Below are positions 35,578 to 43,835 of a DNA stretch of 64,000 nucleotides, piece after piece; positions within the stretch are counted from its first letter, which is position 1, and each line of letters starts with the position of its first letter. Under the pieces are notes generated by a model. That model was given only the letters and a program-made list of their open reading frames with translations, was not told the origin of the DNA and ran no database searches. The position numbers and the translations under genes were made by a program. The stretch is from CAIKZZ01 sp037443765 (lineage in GTDB: Bacteria > Pseudomonadota > Gammaproteobacteria > Steroidobacterales > Steroidobacteraceae). Location of the stretch: the NCBI GenBank assembly GCA_037443765.1, contig JBBINS010000001.1, forward strand, positions 62,001 to 126,000, given 5' to 3'.

Positions 35578-36130
35578 GTCGGTCGATCGCCGGCGTCTGA
35601 TCGACGCGGCACGCGAGTCGATCGCGCGCGGCTATGGCCGCGCGCGTCCGGAGTCGCTGCCCGCGGGCCCCTGGTCGGAGGCGCTGAGCACGCCCGGTTC
35701 GGCATTCACGACGCTGCTGCTCGGCGGCGAACTGCGGGGCTGTCGCGGCACGATCGAGCCGCGTCGCGCGCTGATCGAAGACGTCTGGGACAACGCCTGG
35801 TCGAGCGCCTATGACGATCCGCGGTTTCCGCCGGTGACGGTCGACGAGGTCCCGCGTCTCGCGATCTCGATCAGCGTACTCTCGCCGCTCGAGCCGATCG
35901 CCGCGTTGAGCGAGGCCGAGCTGATCGAGACGCTCGAGCCCGGCGTCGATGGCCTCGTCCTCAGCCACGGTGCCGCGCGCGCGACGTTCTTGCCCTCGGT
36001 CTGGCGTCAGCTGCCCGAGGCGCGCCATTTCGTCCGGGAGCTCAAGCACAAGGCCGGCTGGCCGGACTCGTTCTGGTCCCCGGACCTGAAGGCGTACCGC
36101 TACCGGACCGAGACCTTCCACGCGCACTAG
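35570..36130 (+). CDS. amrA: AmmeMemoRadiSam system protein A (AMMECR1 domain)
   Basis: An AMMECR1-domain protein of 186 aa. The diagnostic motif is LRGCRGT (LRGCIG in most homologues) near residue 57. It is followed by NAWSSAYDDPRFPPVTVDEV and ISISVLSPLEPI, and the closing segment LKHKAGWPDSFW. A conserved cysteine in RGCRG has been suggested as functionally important in the family. It overlaps the end of amrB, so they are cotranslated. Confidence 0.88.
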   Translation: MLESVDRRRLIDAARESIARGYGRARPESLPAGPWSEALSTPGSAFTTLLLGGELRGCRGTIEPRRALIEDVWDNAWSSAYDDPRFPPVTVDEVPRLAISISVLSPLEPIAALSEAELIETLEPGVDGLVLSHGAARATFLPSVWRQLPEARHFVRELKHKAGWPDSFWSPDLKAYRYRTETFHAH

Positions 36131-36386
36131 CGGCGTGCCGGCGTCCCGGCCCGCAGTCGCCGGTCGCGAGCAGCGGATCGAGAGCCCGAAGCCCGGCACG
36201 CCATTCCCCGGGATCCTGACGGTGCGTGGCCCGCGAATCGCCGTTCGAGGCACGCACCCGCCGCGTCGCCTTCGCCGCGCGGCCCGCTGCGCTGCGGCGC
36301 ACACCACCTTTTCCATTGGCATATGCTCGCCGGACGATGGCGCCGCGCGACGAGGGGTCGGGCTGGCGCCGTGCGGAGGTACGCGA

Positions 36387-37556
36387 ATGCCGGTCGCATT
36401 GTTTTCCTATGGATTCAGGCCGTTCTTCCTCGCGGTCGGCGTGGCGGGGCTCGTGCTGGTGCCGTGGTGGGCCGGCAGCTTCACCTTCGGCATCGCGCTC
36501 GGCAGCGGCTGGCCGCCGACGCTCTGGCACGCGCATGAAATGCTGTTTGGGTTCGTGGTCGCCGCGATCGCCGGCTTCCTGCTGACGGCCGTACCGAGCT
36601 GGACCGGCCAGCGGGGCTTCGCCGGCGTGCCGCTGATGCTGCTGGCGGGCCTCTGGACGCTCGGCCGGGTCCTCGTCTGCAGTTCGGCGCTGTGGCCGCC
36701 GACGCTCGTGGCCATCGTCGATCTCGCGTTCCTGCCGGCGCTCGCGGCGTTCGTCGCCGTGCCGCTCGTGCGGGCGCGCAACCGAAACACCCCGTTGCTT
36801 GCCGTGCTCGGGTTGCTGTGGGCGTGCGATGCCGCATTCTACTGGGCGCTCGCGGCCCTCGATGCGACGCGCGCCGCGCTCGCGCTGCGGATCGGCATAG
36901 ACATCGTGCTCGTGCTCGTCACGGTGATCGGCGGACGGATCGTGCCGGCGTTCACGGGCTCGGGCCTCAAGGTGCGCGGTGACCCGGTGACCCTGCGCGC
37001 CTGGCGCGGCCTGACGCCGATCGTCGTGGCGCTGATGGTCGCGGTGGCGGCGGTAGACGTCATCCGTCCGGACGGGGTCCTCGCGGGCTGGGTCGCACTT
37101 GCCGCGGCGCTCGCCCAGGGCGTCCGCCTGCTGCAGTGGCGCACGCTGCACACGCTGCGGATGCCGATCGTGTGGGTACTTCACCTCGGCTACGCCTGGC
37201 TGGTGGTCGGCCTCGCGCTCAAGGCGCTGGCCCTCCTGAACGGCAACGTGGTCGCCGCCTTCTGGGTGCACGCGCTGACGGTTGGCGCGCTCGCCACGAT
37301 GATCCTCGGCGTGATGACGCGCGCTACGCTCGGCCACACGGGCCGGCCGCTCGTCGCATCGCCGGCGATCACGCTCGCTTACCTTCTGCTCACGGCCGCG
37401 GCAATCGTGCGCGTCTTCGGCCTGCTGTGGTGGCGCCACAGCTATCCGGCCGTGATCGTGGTGAGCGGCCTGCTCTGGACAGGCGCGTTCGCCGTGTTCG
37501 TCGCGGTGTATGCGCCGATGCTCTGGTCGCCGCGCGTCGACGGCAGGGCCGGGTAG
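36387..37556 (+). CDS. NnrS family heme-copper membrane protein
   Basis: A 389-residue polytopic membrane protein with about twelve helices. It is recognisable as NnrS by FSYGFRPFFLAVG at the N-terminus, WHAHEMLFGFVVAAIAGFLLTAVPSWTG, GGRIVPAFTGSGL, and HALTVGALATMILGVMTRATLGHTGRP. NnrS proteins protect against nitric oxide stress or accompany denitrification. ATG 36387 is set by GGAGGT seven bases upstream. The 256-base gap before it holds no gene I can recognise; GCATATGC at about 36319 is the only AT-rich spot. Confidence 0.88.
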   Translation: MPVALFSYGFRPFFLAVGVAGLVLVPWWAGSFTFGIALGSGWPPTLWHAHEMLFGFVVAAIAGFLLTAVPSWTGQRGFAGVPLMLLAGLWTLGRVLVCSSALWPPTLVAIVDLAFLPALAAFVAVPLVRARNRNTPLLAVLGLLWACDAAFYWALAALDATRAALALRIGIDIVLVLVTVIGGRIVPAFTGSGLKVRGDPVTLRAWRGLTPIVVALMVAVAAVDVIRPDGVLAGWVALAAALAQGVRLLQWRTLHTLRMPIVWVLHLGYAWLVVGLALKALALLNGNVVAAFWVHALTVGALATMILGVMTRATLGHTGRPLVASPAITLAYLLLTAAAIVRVFGLLWWRHSYPAVIVVSGLLWTGAFAVFVAVYAPMLWSPRVDGRAG

Positions 37557-37587
37557 TCGGCCCGAGGTGCGCGGACGGGCGGCGCCG

Positions 37588-38646
37588 TCAGGCGTCGGTC
37601 GGGCGCGCCGCGCCGCGACGCCCCGTCGAGCGTCGTGTGGTCGCGTTCGGCGATGCGCCGGATGCGCGGTCGAGCAGCCCCTTCAGCTGTGCGCGGGCGC
37701 CGTTCGAGATCGCGCCGAGGCGCGCTTCGATGATCTCCGCGTCCGGGCGTGTCCCCGGTGTGTGCTGCTCGAGCGCCCTGCGCATCGCGCGCAGGTGGTC
37801 GGGCGTCGTGCCGCAGCAGCCGCCGATGATGCGCGCGCCGGCGTCGAAGGCGAGACAGGCATAGGTTCCCATCAGCTCCGGAGTGCCGTCGTAGCGAATC
37901 GCGCCGTCGACGTACTGCGGCAGCCCGCAGTTCGACTTCGCGACCAGCACCGCCGAGGGCTCGGAAGCAGTGGCGAGATTCACGATCGAGGCGACGAGCT
38001 CGGAGGGGCCGACGCCGCAGTTGCTGCCGCAGGCCAGCAGCCCGTGGGTGCGGTGGATCGCGGCGAGTTCGTTCGGCGTCAGCGACATCATCGTGCGGCC
38101 ATTCGTGTCGAAGCTGAGCGTGCTCACGATCGGAAGCCCCGTCGTGCGCGCACCGGCGATCGCCGCCTCGACCTCCTCCTTGGACGACATCGTCTCGATC
38201 CAGAGGACGTCTGCGCCGCCCTCGGCGAGCGCCGCCGCCTGCTCGGCGAACGCCTCGCGCGCGGCGTCGACCGTCAGCGGGCCGAGCGGCTCGAGGATCT
38301 CGCCCGTCGGGCCGATGCTGCCGGCGACCACGACCTCGCGGCCGCTCGCGTCGGCCTCGGCGCGCGCGATCCGGGCCGCGGCGACGTTGAGCTCGCGGAC
38401 GCGGCCCTCGGCGTGGTGGAGCTTGAGCCGGTAGCGCGTGCCGCCGAAGCTGTTGGTGAGCACGATGTCGGCCCCGGCTTCGACGAAGCCGCGGTGCAGC
38501 GCCGCGATGCGCTCGGGATGGTCGGTGTTCCACAGCTCCGGCGCATCACCGGACATGAGGCCCATCGCGAACAGGTTGGTGCCCGTCGCGCCGTCGGCGA
38601 GGACCCAGCGGCGCGTCTCGAGGAGCTTGGATAGCCTGTCCGACAT
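37588..38646 (-). CDS. homocysteine S-methyltransferase, betaine-type
   Basis: Cobalamin-independent, zinc-dependent methyltransferase of 352 aa that methylates homocysteine from glycine betaine or S-methylmethionine. The zinc cysteines are in SNCG (about 205) and GGCCGTTPDH (about 285). The N-terminus LADGATGTNLFAMG and NTDHPERIAALHRGF are typical of bacterial BHMT-like proteins. If the phosphonate operon at 24-27 kb makes glycine betaine, this enzyme could use it and release dimethylglycine for the flavoenzyme at 0.7-3.2 kb. ATG 38646 matches the family N-terminus; longer frames add proline-rich filler. Confidence 0.82.
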   Translation of the reverse strand: MSDRLSKLLETRRWVLADGATGTNLFAMGLMSGDAPELWNTDHPERIAALHRGFVEAGADIVLTNSFGGTRYRLKLHHAEGRVRELNVAAARIARAEADASGREVVVAGSIGPTGEILEPLGPLTVDAAREAFAEQAAALAEGGADVLWIETMSSKEEVEAAIAGARTTGLPIVSTLSFDTNGRTMMSLTPNELAAIHRTHGLLACGSNCGVGPSELVASIVNLATASEPSAVLVAKSNCGLPQYVDGAIRYDGTPELMGTYACLAFDAGARIIGGCCGTTPDHLRAMRRALEQHTPGTRPDAEIIEARLGAISNGARAQLKGLLDRASGASPNATTRRSTGRRGAARPTDA

Positions 38647-38708
38647 TACGACCCCAATGCGTCCCGCCCCGTCGACCGACGCCCGTGTCGCGGGCGGGGG
38701 CGGCATGG

Positions 38709-38728
38709 GTCCCGGGGTGTCCCGGGAC
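38709..38728. terminator. hairpin between trxC and methyltransferase gene
   Basis: Perfect 8-bp stem, GTCCCGGG and CCCGGGAC, closing a GTGT loop, in the 154-base gap between two same-strand genes. There is no T-run on either side, so it is a weak terminator or a transcript-processing hairpin. Confidence 0.4.
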
Positions 38729-38800
38729 GGCGATCCTAACCCGAACGCCGGCCGTCGTGGTGCGGCGCGGCAGCAGGGCGGGGTCGGGGCCGCGGGTCGG

Positions 38801-39262
38801 TCAGGCGCGCACGCCGTGCGATGCGAGCCATTGCCGCAGCTGCGCGAGCGCCATGGCGCCGCTGTGGCGCGCGACCTCGCGGTCGCCCTGGAACAGGGCT
38901 ACGGTCGGGATGCTGCGGATGCCGAACCTTCCGGCGAGCGCCTGGGCGACATCGGTGTTGACCTTCGCGACCACGAGCGCGGGCGAGTACTCCGCCGCCG
39001 CCTGCGCGAGCACCGGCGCGAAGCTCCGGCACGGCCCGCACCAGGGAGCCCAGAAGTCGACCAGCACCGGCACGCCGCTGCGGCTGACGTAAGGGGCGAA
39101 GGACGCCTCGTCGAGGTCGAGCGGGACCCCGGGGAAGAGCTCGACCTTGCAGGCCGGGCAGCGAGGGCCATCGCCGACGCGCGCCGCGGGCACGCGGACC
39201 TGCCGCTGGCACCGGGGGCACGCCGCGTTGACGATGCGGTCCTGTACAGGGGAATCGTTCAC
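38801..39262 (-). CDS. trxC: thioredoxin 2 (TrxC-like)
   Basis: Cytoplasmic zinc-containing thioredoxin, 153 aa. The N-terminal zinc ribbon has CPRC and CPAC. The thioredoxin fold follows, with active site WCGPC and the cis-proline segment RSIPTVALF. It reduces protein disulfides and is linked to oxidative stress in E. coli. I chose GTG 39262 because GGAGG lies seven bases upstream; ATG 39283 is the alternative. Confidence 0.9.
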   Translation of the reverse strand: MNDSPVQDRIVNAACPRCQRQVRVPAARVGDGPRCPACKVELFPGVPLDLDEASFAPYVSRSGVPVLVDFWAPWCGPCRSFAPVLAQAAAEYSPALVVAKVNTDVAQALAGRFGIRSIPTVALFQGDREVARHSGAMALAQLRQWLASHGVRA

Positions 39263-39342
39263 TTCAGCCCCTCCATCGGCCATCACGGGCCCGCACGGCA
39301 TTGATGGCGACGCCGCCGCCCGCGTTCAAGAGGGCCGCCGGG

Positions 39343-40530
39343 TCAGACCAGGCCGAGATCCGTGGGCTCGGTCGACGGGAACACCCGCTCGAGCGGCGAG
39401 GGCGACAGGCCCCACAGGCGCCGGAACAGTCCTGCGAGCACCGCGCGATAGTCGTTGAGGACGGGGTAGTCCCGGTCCTGGAACAGCGTCGCCGCGGTCA
39501 CGCGCTGCTGCGCTCCCGCGACGCGGCCGCCCTTGAGGCTGCCGCCGAGCACCCAGTAGACCGAGCCGTGGCCGTGGTCGGTGCCGGCGTTGCCGTTCTC
39601 GCGGAACGTGCGGCCGAATTCCGAAACGACGACCACGACGGTGTTCTTCCACTCGGCACCGAGCGTGTCGGCGAAGGTGCGCAGGCCGCGGCCCAGATTC
39701 TCGAGGTTGGTCGCGAGCGGACCCTGGGCGCCGCCCTCGTTCACGTGGGTGTCCCAGCCGCCGACGTCGACGAAGCCGAGGTTGTACTGCTCGCGCATCA
39801 GGTGCCCGATCCGCGCCGCCTCGAGCTCGAAGCCCTTGGTGGTGACCGCGCCGCGGTTCGCGGCCAGCATCTCGTCTTCCATCGTGCGCGCGACCTCCTG
39901 GCGGAGCTCGAGCCCGTCGGCGACGGCGGCGCGCAGGTGGTGGCCGGCGTACATCGCCTGCAGGATGTCCGCCTGCCGCGCGTCGAAGGCCGGCTTGCCG
40001 AGCGCCTTGAGCGAGATGTTGGGGATCTCGGTGTTGCCGCGAAAGACCAGCGGCAGCGAGTCGGTGAATGCGATCGGCGCGGCGCCGTTCAGCACGGCCG
40101 CGAGGCGCGAGAGGAACCCGGAACGGAAGTCGCGGGCGCCGGCGATCGGCTGGCCGAGCTCTAGGCTGTCCTGCGTCTCGAAGTGGCTGCGCGACACGTC
40201 GTCGGTGCCGGCGAAGGGGATGAACGCCGCCTCGCCGCGCTCGTAGAGCGGGCCGATGGATTCGCGCACCGCGGCGGCGAGCGCCCAGTCGGCGTCGAGC
40301 GCGACCGCACCCGAGGCCGAGCCGGCCTGGGGCCGCGCGATCGCGATGCGCGGCCGAGCCTCGTAGTAGTACGGGCTCGAGTAGGGGACGAGCAGGTTGA
40401 CGCAGTCGTATCCGCCGCGCAGGAACACGAGCAGGAAACGCGCCGGCGACCGCGGCGCGGCGATGAGGCGTCCGGCGCAGGTCAGCGCCGGCAGCGCGGC
40501 GGCGAAGGCGAGCAGCTCGCGGCGGTTCAT
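39343..40530 (-). CDS. DUF1501 domain-containing protein
   Basis: A 395-residue exported protein with a twin-arginine-like leader (NRRELLAFAAALPAL). The body matches DUF1501 (sulfatase/alkaline-phosphatase-like fold): VFLRGGYDCVNLLVPY, FGRTFRENGNAGTDHGHGSVYWVLGG and GGWDTHVNEGG. Function unknown; it normally occurs next to DUF1800 genes, as here, 12 bases downstream of one. Confidence 0.88.
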   Translation of the reverse strand: MNRRELLAFAAALPALTCAGRLIAAPRSPARFLLVFLRGGYDCVNLLVPYSSPYYYEARPRIAIARPQAGSASGAVALDADWALAAAVRESIGPLYERGEAAFIPFAGTDDVSRSHFETQDSLELGQPIAGARDFRSGFLSRLAAVLNGAAPIAFTDSLPLVFRGNTEIPNISLKALGKPAFDARQADILQAMYAGHHLRAAVADGLELRQEVARTMEDEMLAANRGAVTTKGFELEAARIGHLMREQYNLGFVDVGGWDTHVNEGGAQGPLATNLENLGRGLRTFADTLGAEWKNTVVVVVSEFGRTFRENGNAGTDHGHGSVYWVLGGSLKGGRVAGAQQRVTAATLFQDRDYPVLNDYRAVLAGLFRRLWGLSPSPLERVFPSTEPTDLGLV

Positions 40531-40542
40531 TCCGGTGCCTCG

Positions 40543-42102
40543 CTAGCGGTAGTTGAACTCTGGCGACGCCAGCAGGAAGGTGTTCCACTCGACCTGCGAG
40601 GTCGCACGCTCGAGCGCCTGGCGCGTCGGCGCCGACAGGCGCGGCTCGAAGGCGTCGTAGTAGACGCGGCTCGCGAGCTGCGGGAACCCGCCGGCCGCGC
40701 CACCGCTGCCGTCCTCGGGCTCAAACAGTCCCGCGCTGCCGTTGGCGATCGCCTTGGCGATCTCGAAGCGCCGGCTGATCTGTCCGGAGCTCGCCCAGCC
40801 GGCCTCGGTCAGCGGATAGCCGTCCGGCGTCTGCCGGCCCCACAGCGGTTCGCCGAGCGCGTTCAGCCAGTTGACGATCGGGTGCGTGTTGACGATCGTG
40901 CGTCCGTCGTAGGCGAGGCGCAGTGACGCCACGACGTAGTGCGTCGGGTCCTTGAACTTGGCGCCGAGCGAGGCCTCGAACTCCGGCGAGGACAGCATCG
41001 TCCGGAGCACCGCGCCAATATCGCCGTCGGTCGCCTGGAAGGTCTTCGCCATTCTCTCGACCAGCTGCGGCGGCGGATCGTCGGATACGAAGTAGAGGGC
41101 GATGCGCCGCGACACGAAGCGTGCGCAGGCCGGCTGGTGGACGAGCAGCTCGACCGCGCGCTCGACTTCCGCATAGCCGCGTCCCTCGAAGGTCTGGCCG
41201 AGGAAGCGCTTCTCGCCGAAGTCGTGGCGCGCCGGATTGAACTCGAAGGCGCCGGCGCGGCGGTAGAGCGGCTGCCACTCGGCCTTGAGCTTGGGCGCCG
41301 CCCCGGCGTTGATGCCGACGCCCGTCAGAATGCGCGCGAGGGCCTGGACGTCGGCCTGCGTGTAGCCGCCGTCGACGCCGAGCGTATGCAGCTCCATCAG
41401 CTCGCGCGCGTAGTTCTCGTTGACGTGGCCGCCGGCGTTCTGGGCGTTGTCCAGGTATTGCAGCATCGCGGGGTGGGTCAGCGTCGCCATGAGGAGCTCG
41501 CGGAAGCGACCGAACACGTGCGGGCGGATCGCGTGCTCGTCGTAGTCTGCGACCAGCCAGCGCACGTTCGCCTTGTACAGGTGGACGCTGAAGTGGTTGA
41601 GCCAGAACCAGTCCATCTGCTCGCGCAGCTGCGCCGGCGAGTAGATCGCCCGCAGCAGGTGCCGCCGCGCCGCCTCGTAGGCGAGCCGGTTCCCCCGTTC
41701 GTTCAGAGCCTTGCGGGCCTGCTCCTTGTCGGGCCCGTCGGGCATCGCGTTGATGCGCTTGTACTCGGCGTTCACGTCCTCGAGCAGCCTGGCGGGCTCG
41801 GCGCGGGTGATCTCGAGGCCGTCGATCTGGCGCTCGACGGCCTCCGGCAGCGGCGCTGGCCGGTCGGCGAGCTGGGCGTCGAGGTACGCGGCCCGGCCGA
41901 GCCGCTGGTACTCGGCGAGGGTCGAGGAATTGAGCCCGTAGGTCAGCCGCTCGAGCCACGGTGCGGCGACGGCGGTCGTCGCCGCGGCCGGCCGGACGGC
42001 TTGCGGCGCGCAGGCGGCGAGTGCGGTCGCCGCGACGATCGTCAGCGCGACGAGCAGGTGCCGCGGGGCGCTCGGCGTGATTTGCGGCTCGATCGGCACA
42101 CG
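40543..42102 (-). CDS. DUF1800 domain-containing lipoprotein
   Basis: A 519-residue protein with a lipoprotein leader (lipobox LAAC) and the DUF1800 body: RLTYGLNSSTLAEYQRLG, MDWFWLNHFSVH, ENYARELMELHTLGVDGGYTQADVQALARILTG, and FVSRRIALYFVSDDPP. The biochemical role is unknown. It pairs with DUF1501 in one transcription unit. Start GTG 42102 has GAGG five bases upstream; the frame is open to 42165. Confidence 0.85.
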   Translation of the reverse strand, partial: RVPIEPQITPSAPRHLLVALTIVAATALAACAPQAVRPAAATTAVAAPWLERLTYGLNSSTLAEYQRLGRAAYLDAQLADRPAPLPEAVERQIDGLEITRAEPARLLEDVNAEYKRINAMPDGPDKEQARKALNERGNRLAYEAARRHLLRAIYSPAQLREQMDWFWLNHFSVHLYKANVRWLVADYDEHAIRPHVFGRFRELLMATLTHPAMLQYLDNAQNAGGHVNENYARELMELHTLGVDGGYTQADVQALARILTGVGINAGAAPKLKAEWQPLYRRAGAFEFNPARHDFGEKRFLGQTFEGRGYAEVERAVELLVHQPACARFVSRRIALYFVSDDPPPQLVERMAKTFQATDGDIGAVLRTMLSSPEFEASLGAKFKDPTHYVVASLRLAYDGRTIVNTHPIVNWLNALGEPLWGRQTPDGYPLTEAGWASSGQISRRFEIAKAIANGSAGLFEPEDGSGGAAGGFPQLASRVYYDAFEPRLSAPTRQALERATSQVEWNTFLLASPEFNYR

Positions 42103-42186
42103 GGCCTCGCTGGCGGGTCGGTTGCGGCTGAAAGTAGCGCGCTCGCCCGTTGTGAAACGCCGCACGCCGTGCCGCGCCGACCCATC

Positions 42187-42200
42187 TTAAGGCAACTTAA
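42187..42200. promoter_or_regulatory. AT-rich dyad TTAAG-N4-CTTAA
   Basis: Perfect inverted repeat, TTAAG and CTTAA around GCAA, in the 220-base gap between the DUF1800 gene (start 42102) and the small membrane protein (start 42323). It stands out in very GC-rich surroundings. A candidate operator or promoter element for either divergent gene; no full -35/-10 pair was found. Confidence 0.3.
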
Positions 42201-42322
42201 TCGACCGGCAGCCCGCCGCGGCAAGCGCAGGTCGCCAGCGGGCGGCCCGTTCCGGCACCCATGGTCTAGAGTGTGGCCGGCAGGCCACCCGCCGCGGCAG
42301 CGGTCAATTCGAGGCGACGATC

Positions 42323-42565
42323 GTGAAACTCTTGGTCGAAATCACCGGCTGGGCCGGGGCGCTGCTGGTTTTGGGCGCGTACGGGCTCCTGACGATCAAG
42401 CGGGTGACGCCCGTCTCGAAGAGCTACCGGTGGCTCAACGTCGCAGGCTCAGCCGGGCTCGTCGTCAACGCGATCTGGAACGGCGCCCTGCCGGCGGCTT
42501 TCCTCAATGTCGTCTGGCTCGCGGTCACGCTCTACGCGCTGGCCAGGGCGGCGCGGGCCACGTAG
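42323..42565 (+). CDS. small two-helix membrane protein (CBU_0592-like)
   Basis: An 80-residue protein with hydrophobic segments AGALLVLGAYGLLT and FLNVVWLAVTLYALA separated by SYRWLNVAGSAGLVVNAIWNG, like the CBU_0592 family of unknown function. Start is GTG 42323 with GAGG eight bases upstream. A stand-alone gene. Confidence 0.7.
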   Translation: MKLLVEITGWAGALLVLGAYGLLTIKRVTPVSKSYRWLNVAGSAGLVVNAIWNGALPAAFLNVVWLAVTLYALARAARAT

Positions 42566-42624
42566 CGCCGCGGGGCGGGACCGTCCGCGCGCCCGGCCCG
42601 CAGGCGCGGCGCGCGCCGCGGTCC

Positions 42625-42663
42625 GAACCGGTACGTCAGGTCGACGCCGTAGGTCCGCGGCTC
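42625..42663 (-). pseudogene. trace of TonB-dependent receptor C-terminus
   Basis: Within the 314-base gap 42566-42879, the minus strand encodes EPRTYGVDLTYRF, which closely resembles the last residues of many TonB-dependent receptors. There is no receptor sequence upstream, and the frame runs on past the usual terminal Phe. It may be the stub of a deleted receptor gene; a chance match is possible. The rest of the gap holds only an AT-richer patch at about 42748-42790. Confidence 0.35.
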
Positions 42664-42879
42664 GCTGCTACGAGCGGTCGGTGGACGCGTGGAGTCCCTC
42701 GGCCGAGAGCAGCACGCCGGCCGCGCGGTGCGCGCGTGCCGGATCCCTACGCTAAAATCGTTTATCGATGAAGTGATATCGCGTACGGATTGACTGTATT
42801 CCGCAGCGTGCGGATTCGTCAAACGGTCCGAGGGCGACGGGAGTCGGGCCGCCGGCGCGCGCGCGACGGCGCGCGCGGT

Positions 42880-43611
42880 TCAGCCGCGGCGCAGCGCGGC
42901 GACGCTGCCGGAGGCGGCGCGCGCGGTCTCGAGGAGCAGCGGCGCGAGCCGACTGCGCAGGTCCGCGAGTGTCCACCGGCTCGTCGGGCCAGAGAGGTTC
43001 ACGGCGGCCACCGGCCGGCCGTCCGTGCCGAGAATCGGCGCGCCGAGGGTCAGGTCGCCCCGGTAGCATTCCTCGCTCGCCCATGCGTAGCCGAGCTCGC
43101 GCGCGGCGTCGACGATTTCGAGAATTCGGGGGATGTCGGTCAGCGTGTGCGGCGTGAACGGGCGCAGCGACGAGCGCTGCAGGATCTCGCGTACCTCGTC
43201 GCGCGGCAGCGCCGAGAGATAGGCACGGCCGGAGGAGGTGCAGTACATCGGCAGCCGGCGGCCGATCGGCATGTGGATGAAGAAGCGCTTGTGGCTTGGA
43301 AATCTGGCGATGTAGACCATCTCGACGCCATCCGGCTCCGACAGGCTCACCGACTCCCCGCAGGCCTGGTTCAGGTCCACGAGGTGCGTCGTCGCCTGCT
43401 CGATGACCGGATGGCCGGCTAGGTACGGGTAGCCGAGGGCCAGCGTCTGCGCCGTCAGCACCCAGCGCCGGAGCTGCTCGTCGCGGCGCACGTAGCCGAG
43501 GCGCACCAGCGTGTGCACGCAGCGCTGCGCCGAGCTCGTCGTCATCCGGGCGGCTGATGCGACCTCGGCAAGGTTGAGGGCACGTCGCTCGCCGCCGAAA
43601 GCGGCGAGCAC
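42880..43611 (-). CDS. IclR family transcriptional regulator
   Basis: An IclR-type regulator. The HTH segment is NLAEVASAARMTTSSAQRCVHTLVRLGYV. The effector domain contains VYIARFPSHKRFFIHMPIGRRLPMYCTSSGRAYLSALP. The first usable start in frame is GTG 43611, which gives 243 aa. However, the same frame upstream reads DPLYNQSVEKAFA (to about 43653), the conserved first helix of this subfamily, and no ATG, GTG or TTG exists in frame there. So the true start is non-standard (an ATT/ATC codon near 43740 is possible) or the gene has lost its start. Likely regulates the neighbouring hydrolase or itself. Confidence 0.82.
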   Translation of the reverse strand: MLAAFGGERRALNLAEVASAARMTTSSAQRCVHTLVRLGYVRRDEQLRRWVLTAQTLALGYPYLAGHPVIEQATTHLVDLNQACGESVSLSEPDGVEMVYIARFPSHKRFFIHMPIGRRLPMYCTSSGRAYLSALPRDEVREILQRSSLRPFTPHTLTDIPRILEIVDAARELGYAWASEECYRGDLTLGAPILGTDGRPVAAVNLSGPTSRWTLADLRSRLAPLLLETARAASGSVAALRRG

Positions 43612-43727
43612 GGCGAACGCCTTCTCGACCGATTGGTTGTAGAGCGGATCGCGGCCGGCCGCGGCCGGCGCCCCGGCGGAGCGGAGTTTCGGCCGGGCGC
43701 GCGAGGCGGGGAGCGATGTGAGTCGCT

Positions 43728-43798
43728 TTACGATAGTAATTGCTCGATTAGCGATAACGGACGCCGGAACGGTACTCAGCCGGGCCGGAGCGTGTCAA
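43728..43798 (-). promoter_or_regulatory. promoter and tandem dyads upstream of iclR-type gene
   Basis: On the minus strand a consensus -35 TTGACA (43793-43798) is followed after 18 bases by TACCGT (43769-43774). Just downstream lie two small dyads with centres 19 bases apart: TTA/TAA around GCGA at 43748-43757 and TTAC/GTAA around GATA at 43728-43739. Position just past the expected transcript start suits autorepression. Confidence 0.45.
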
Positions 43799-43835
43799 GC
43801 GGCGGGGCGGCGCTGGGCTGCGCCGCCGGTAGCAA

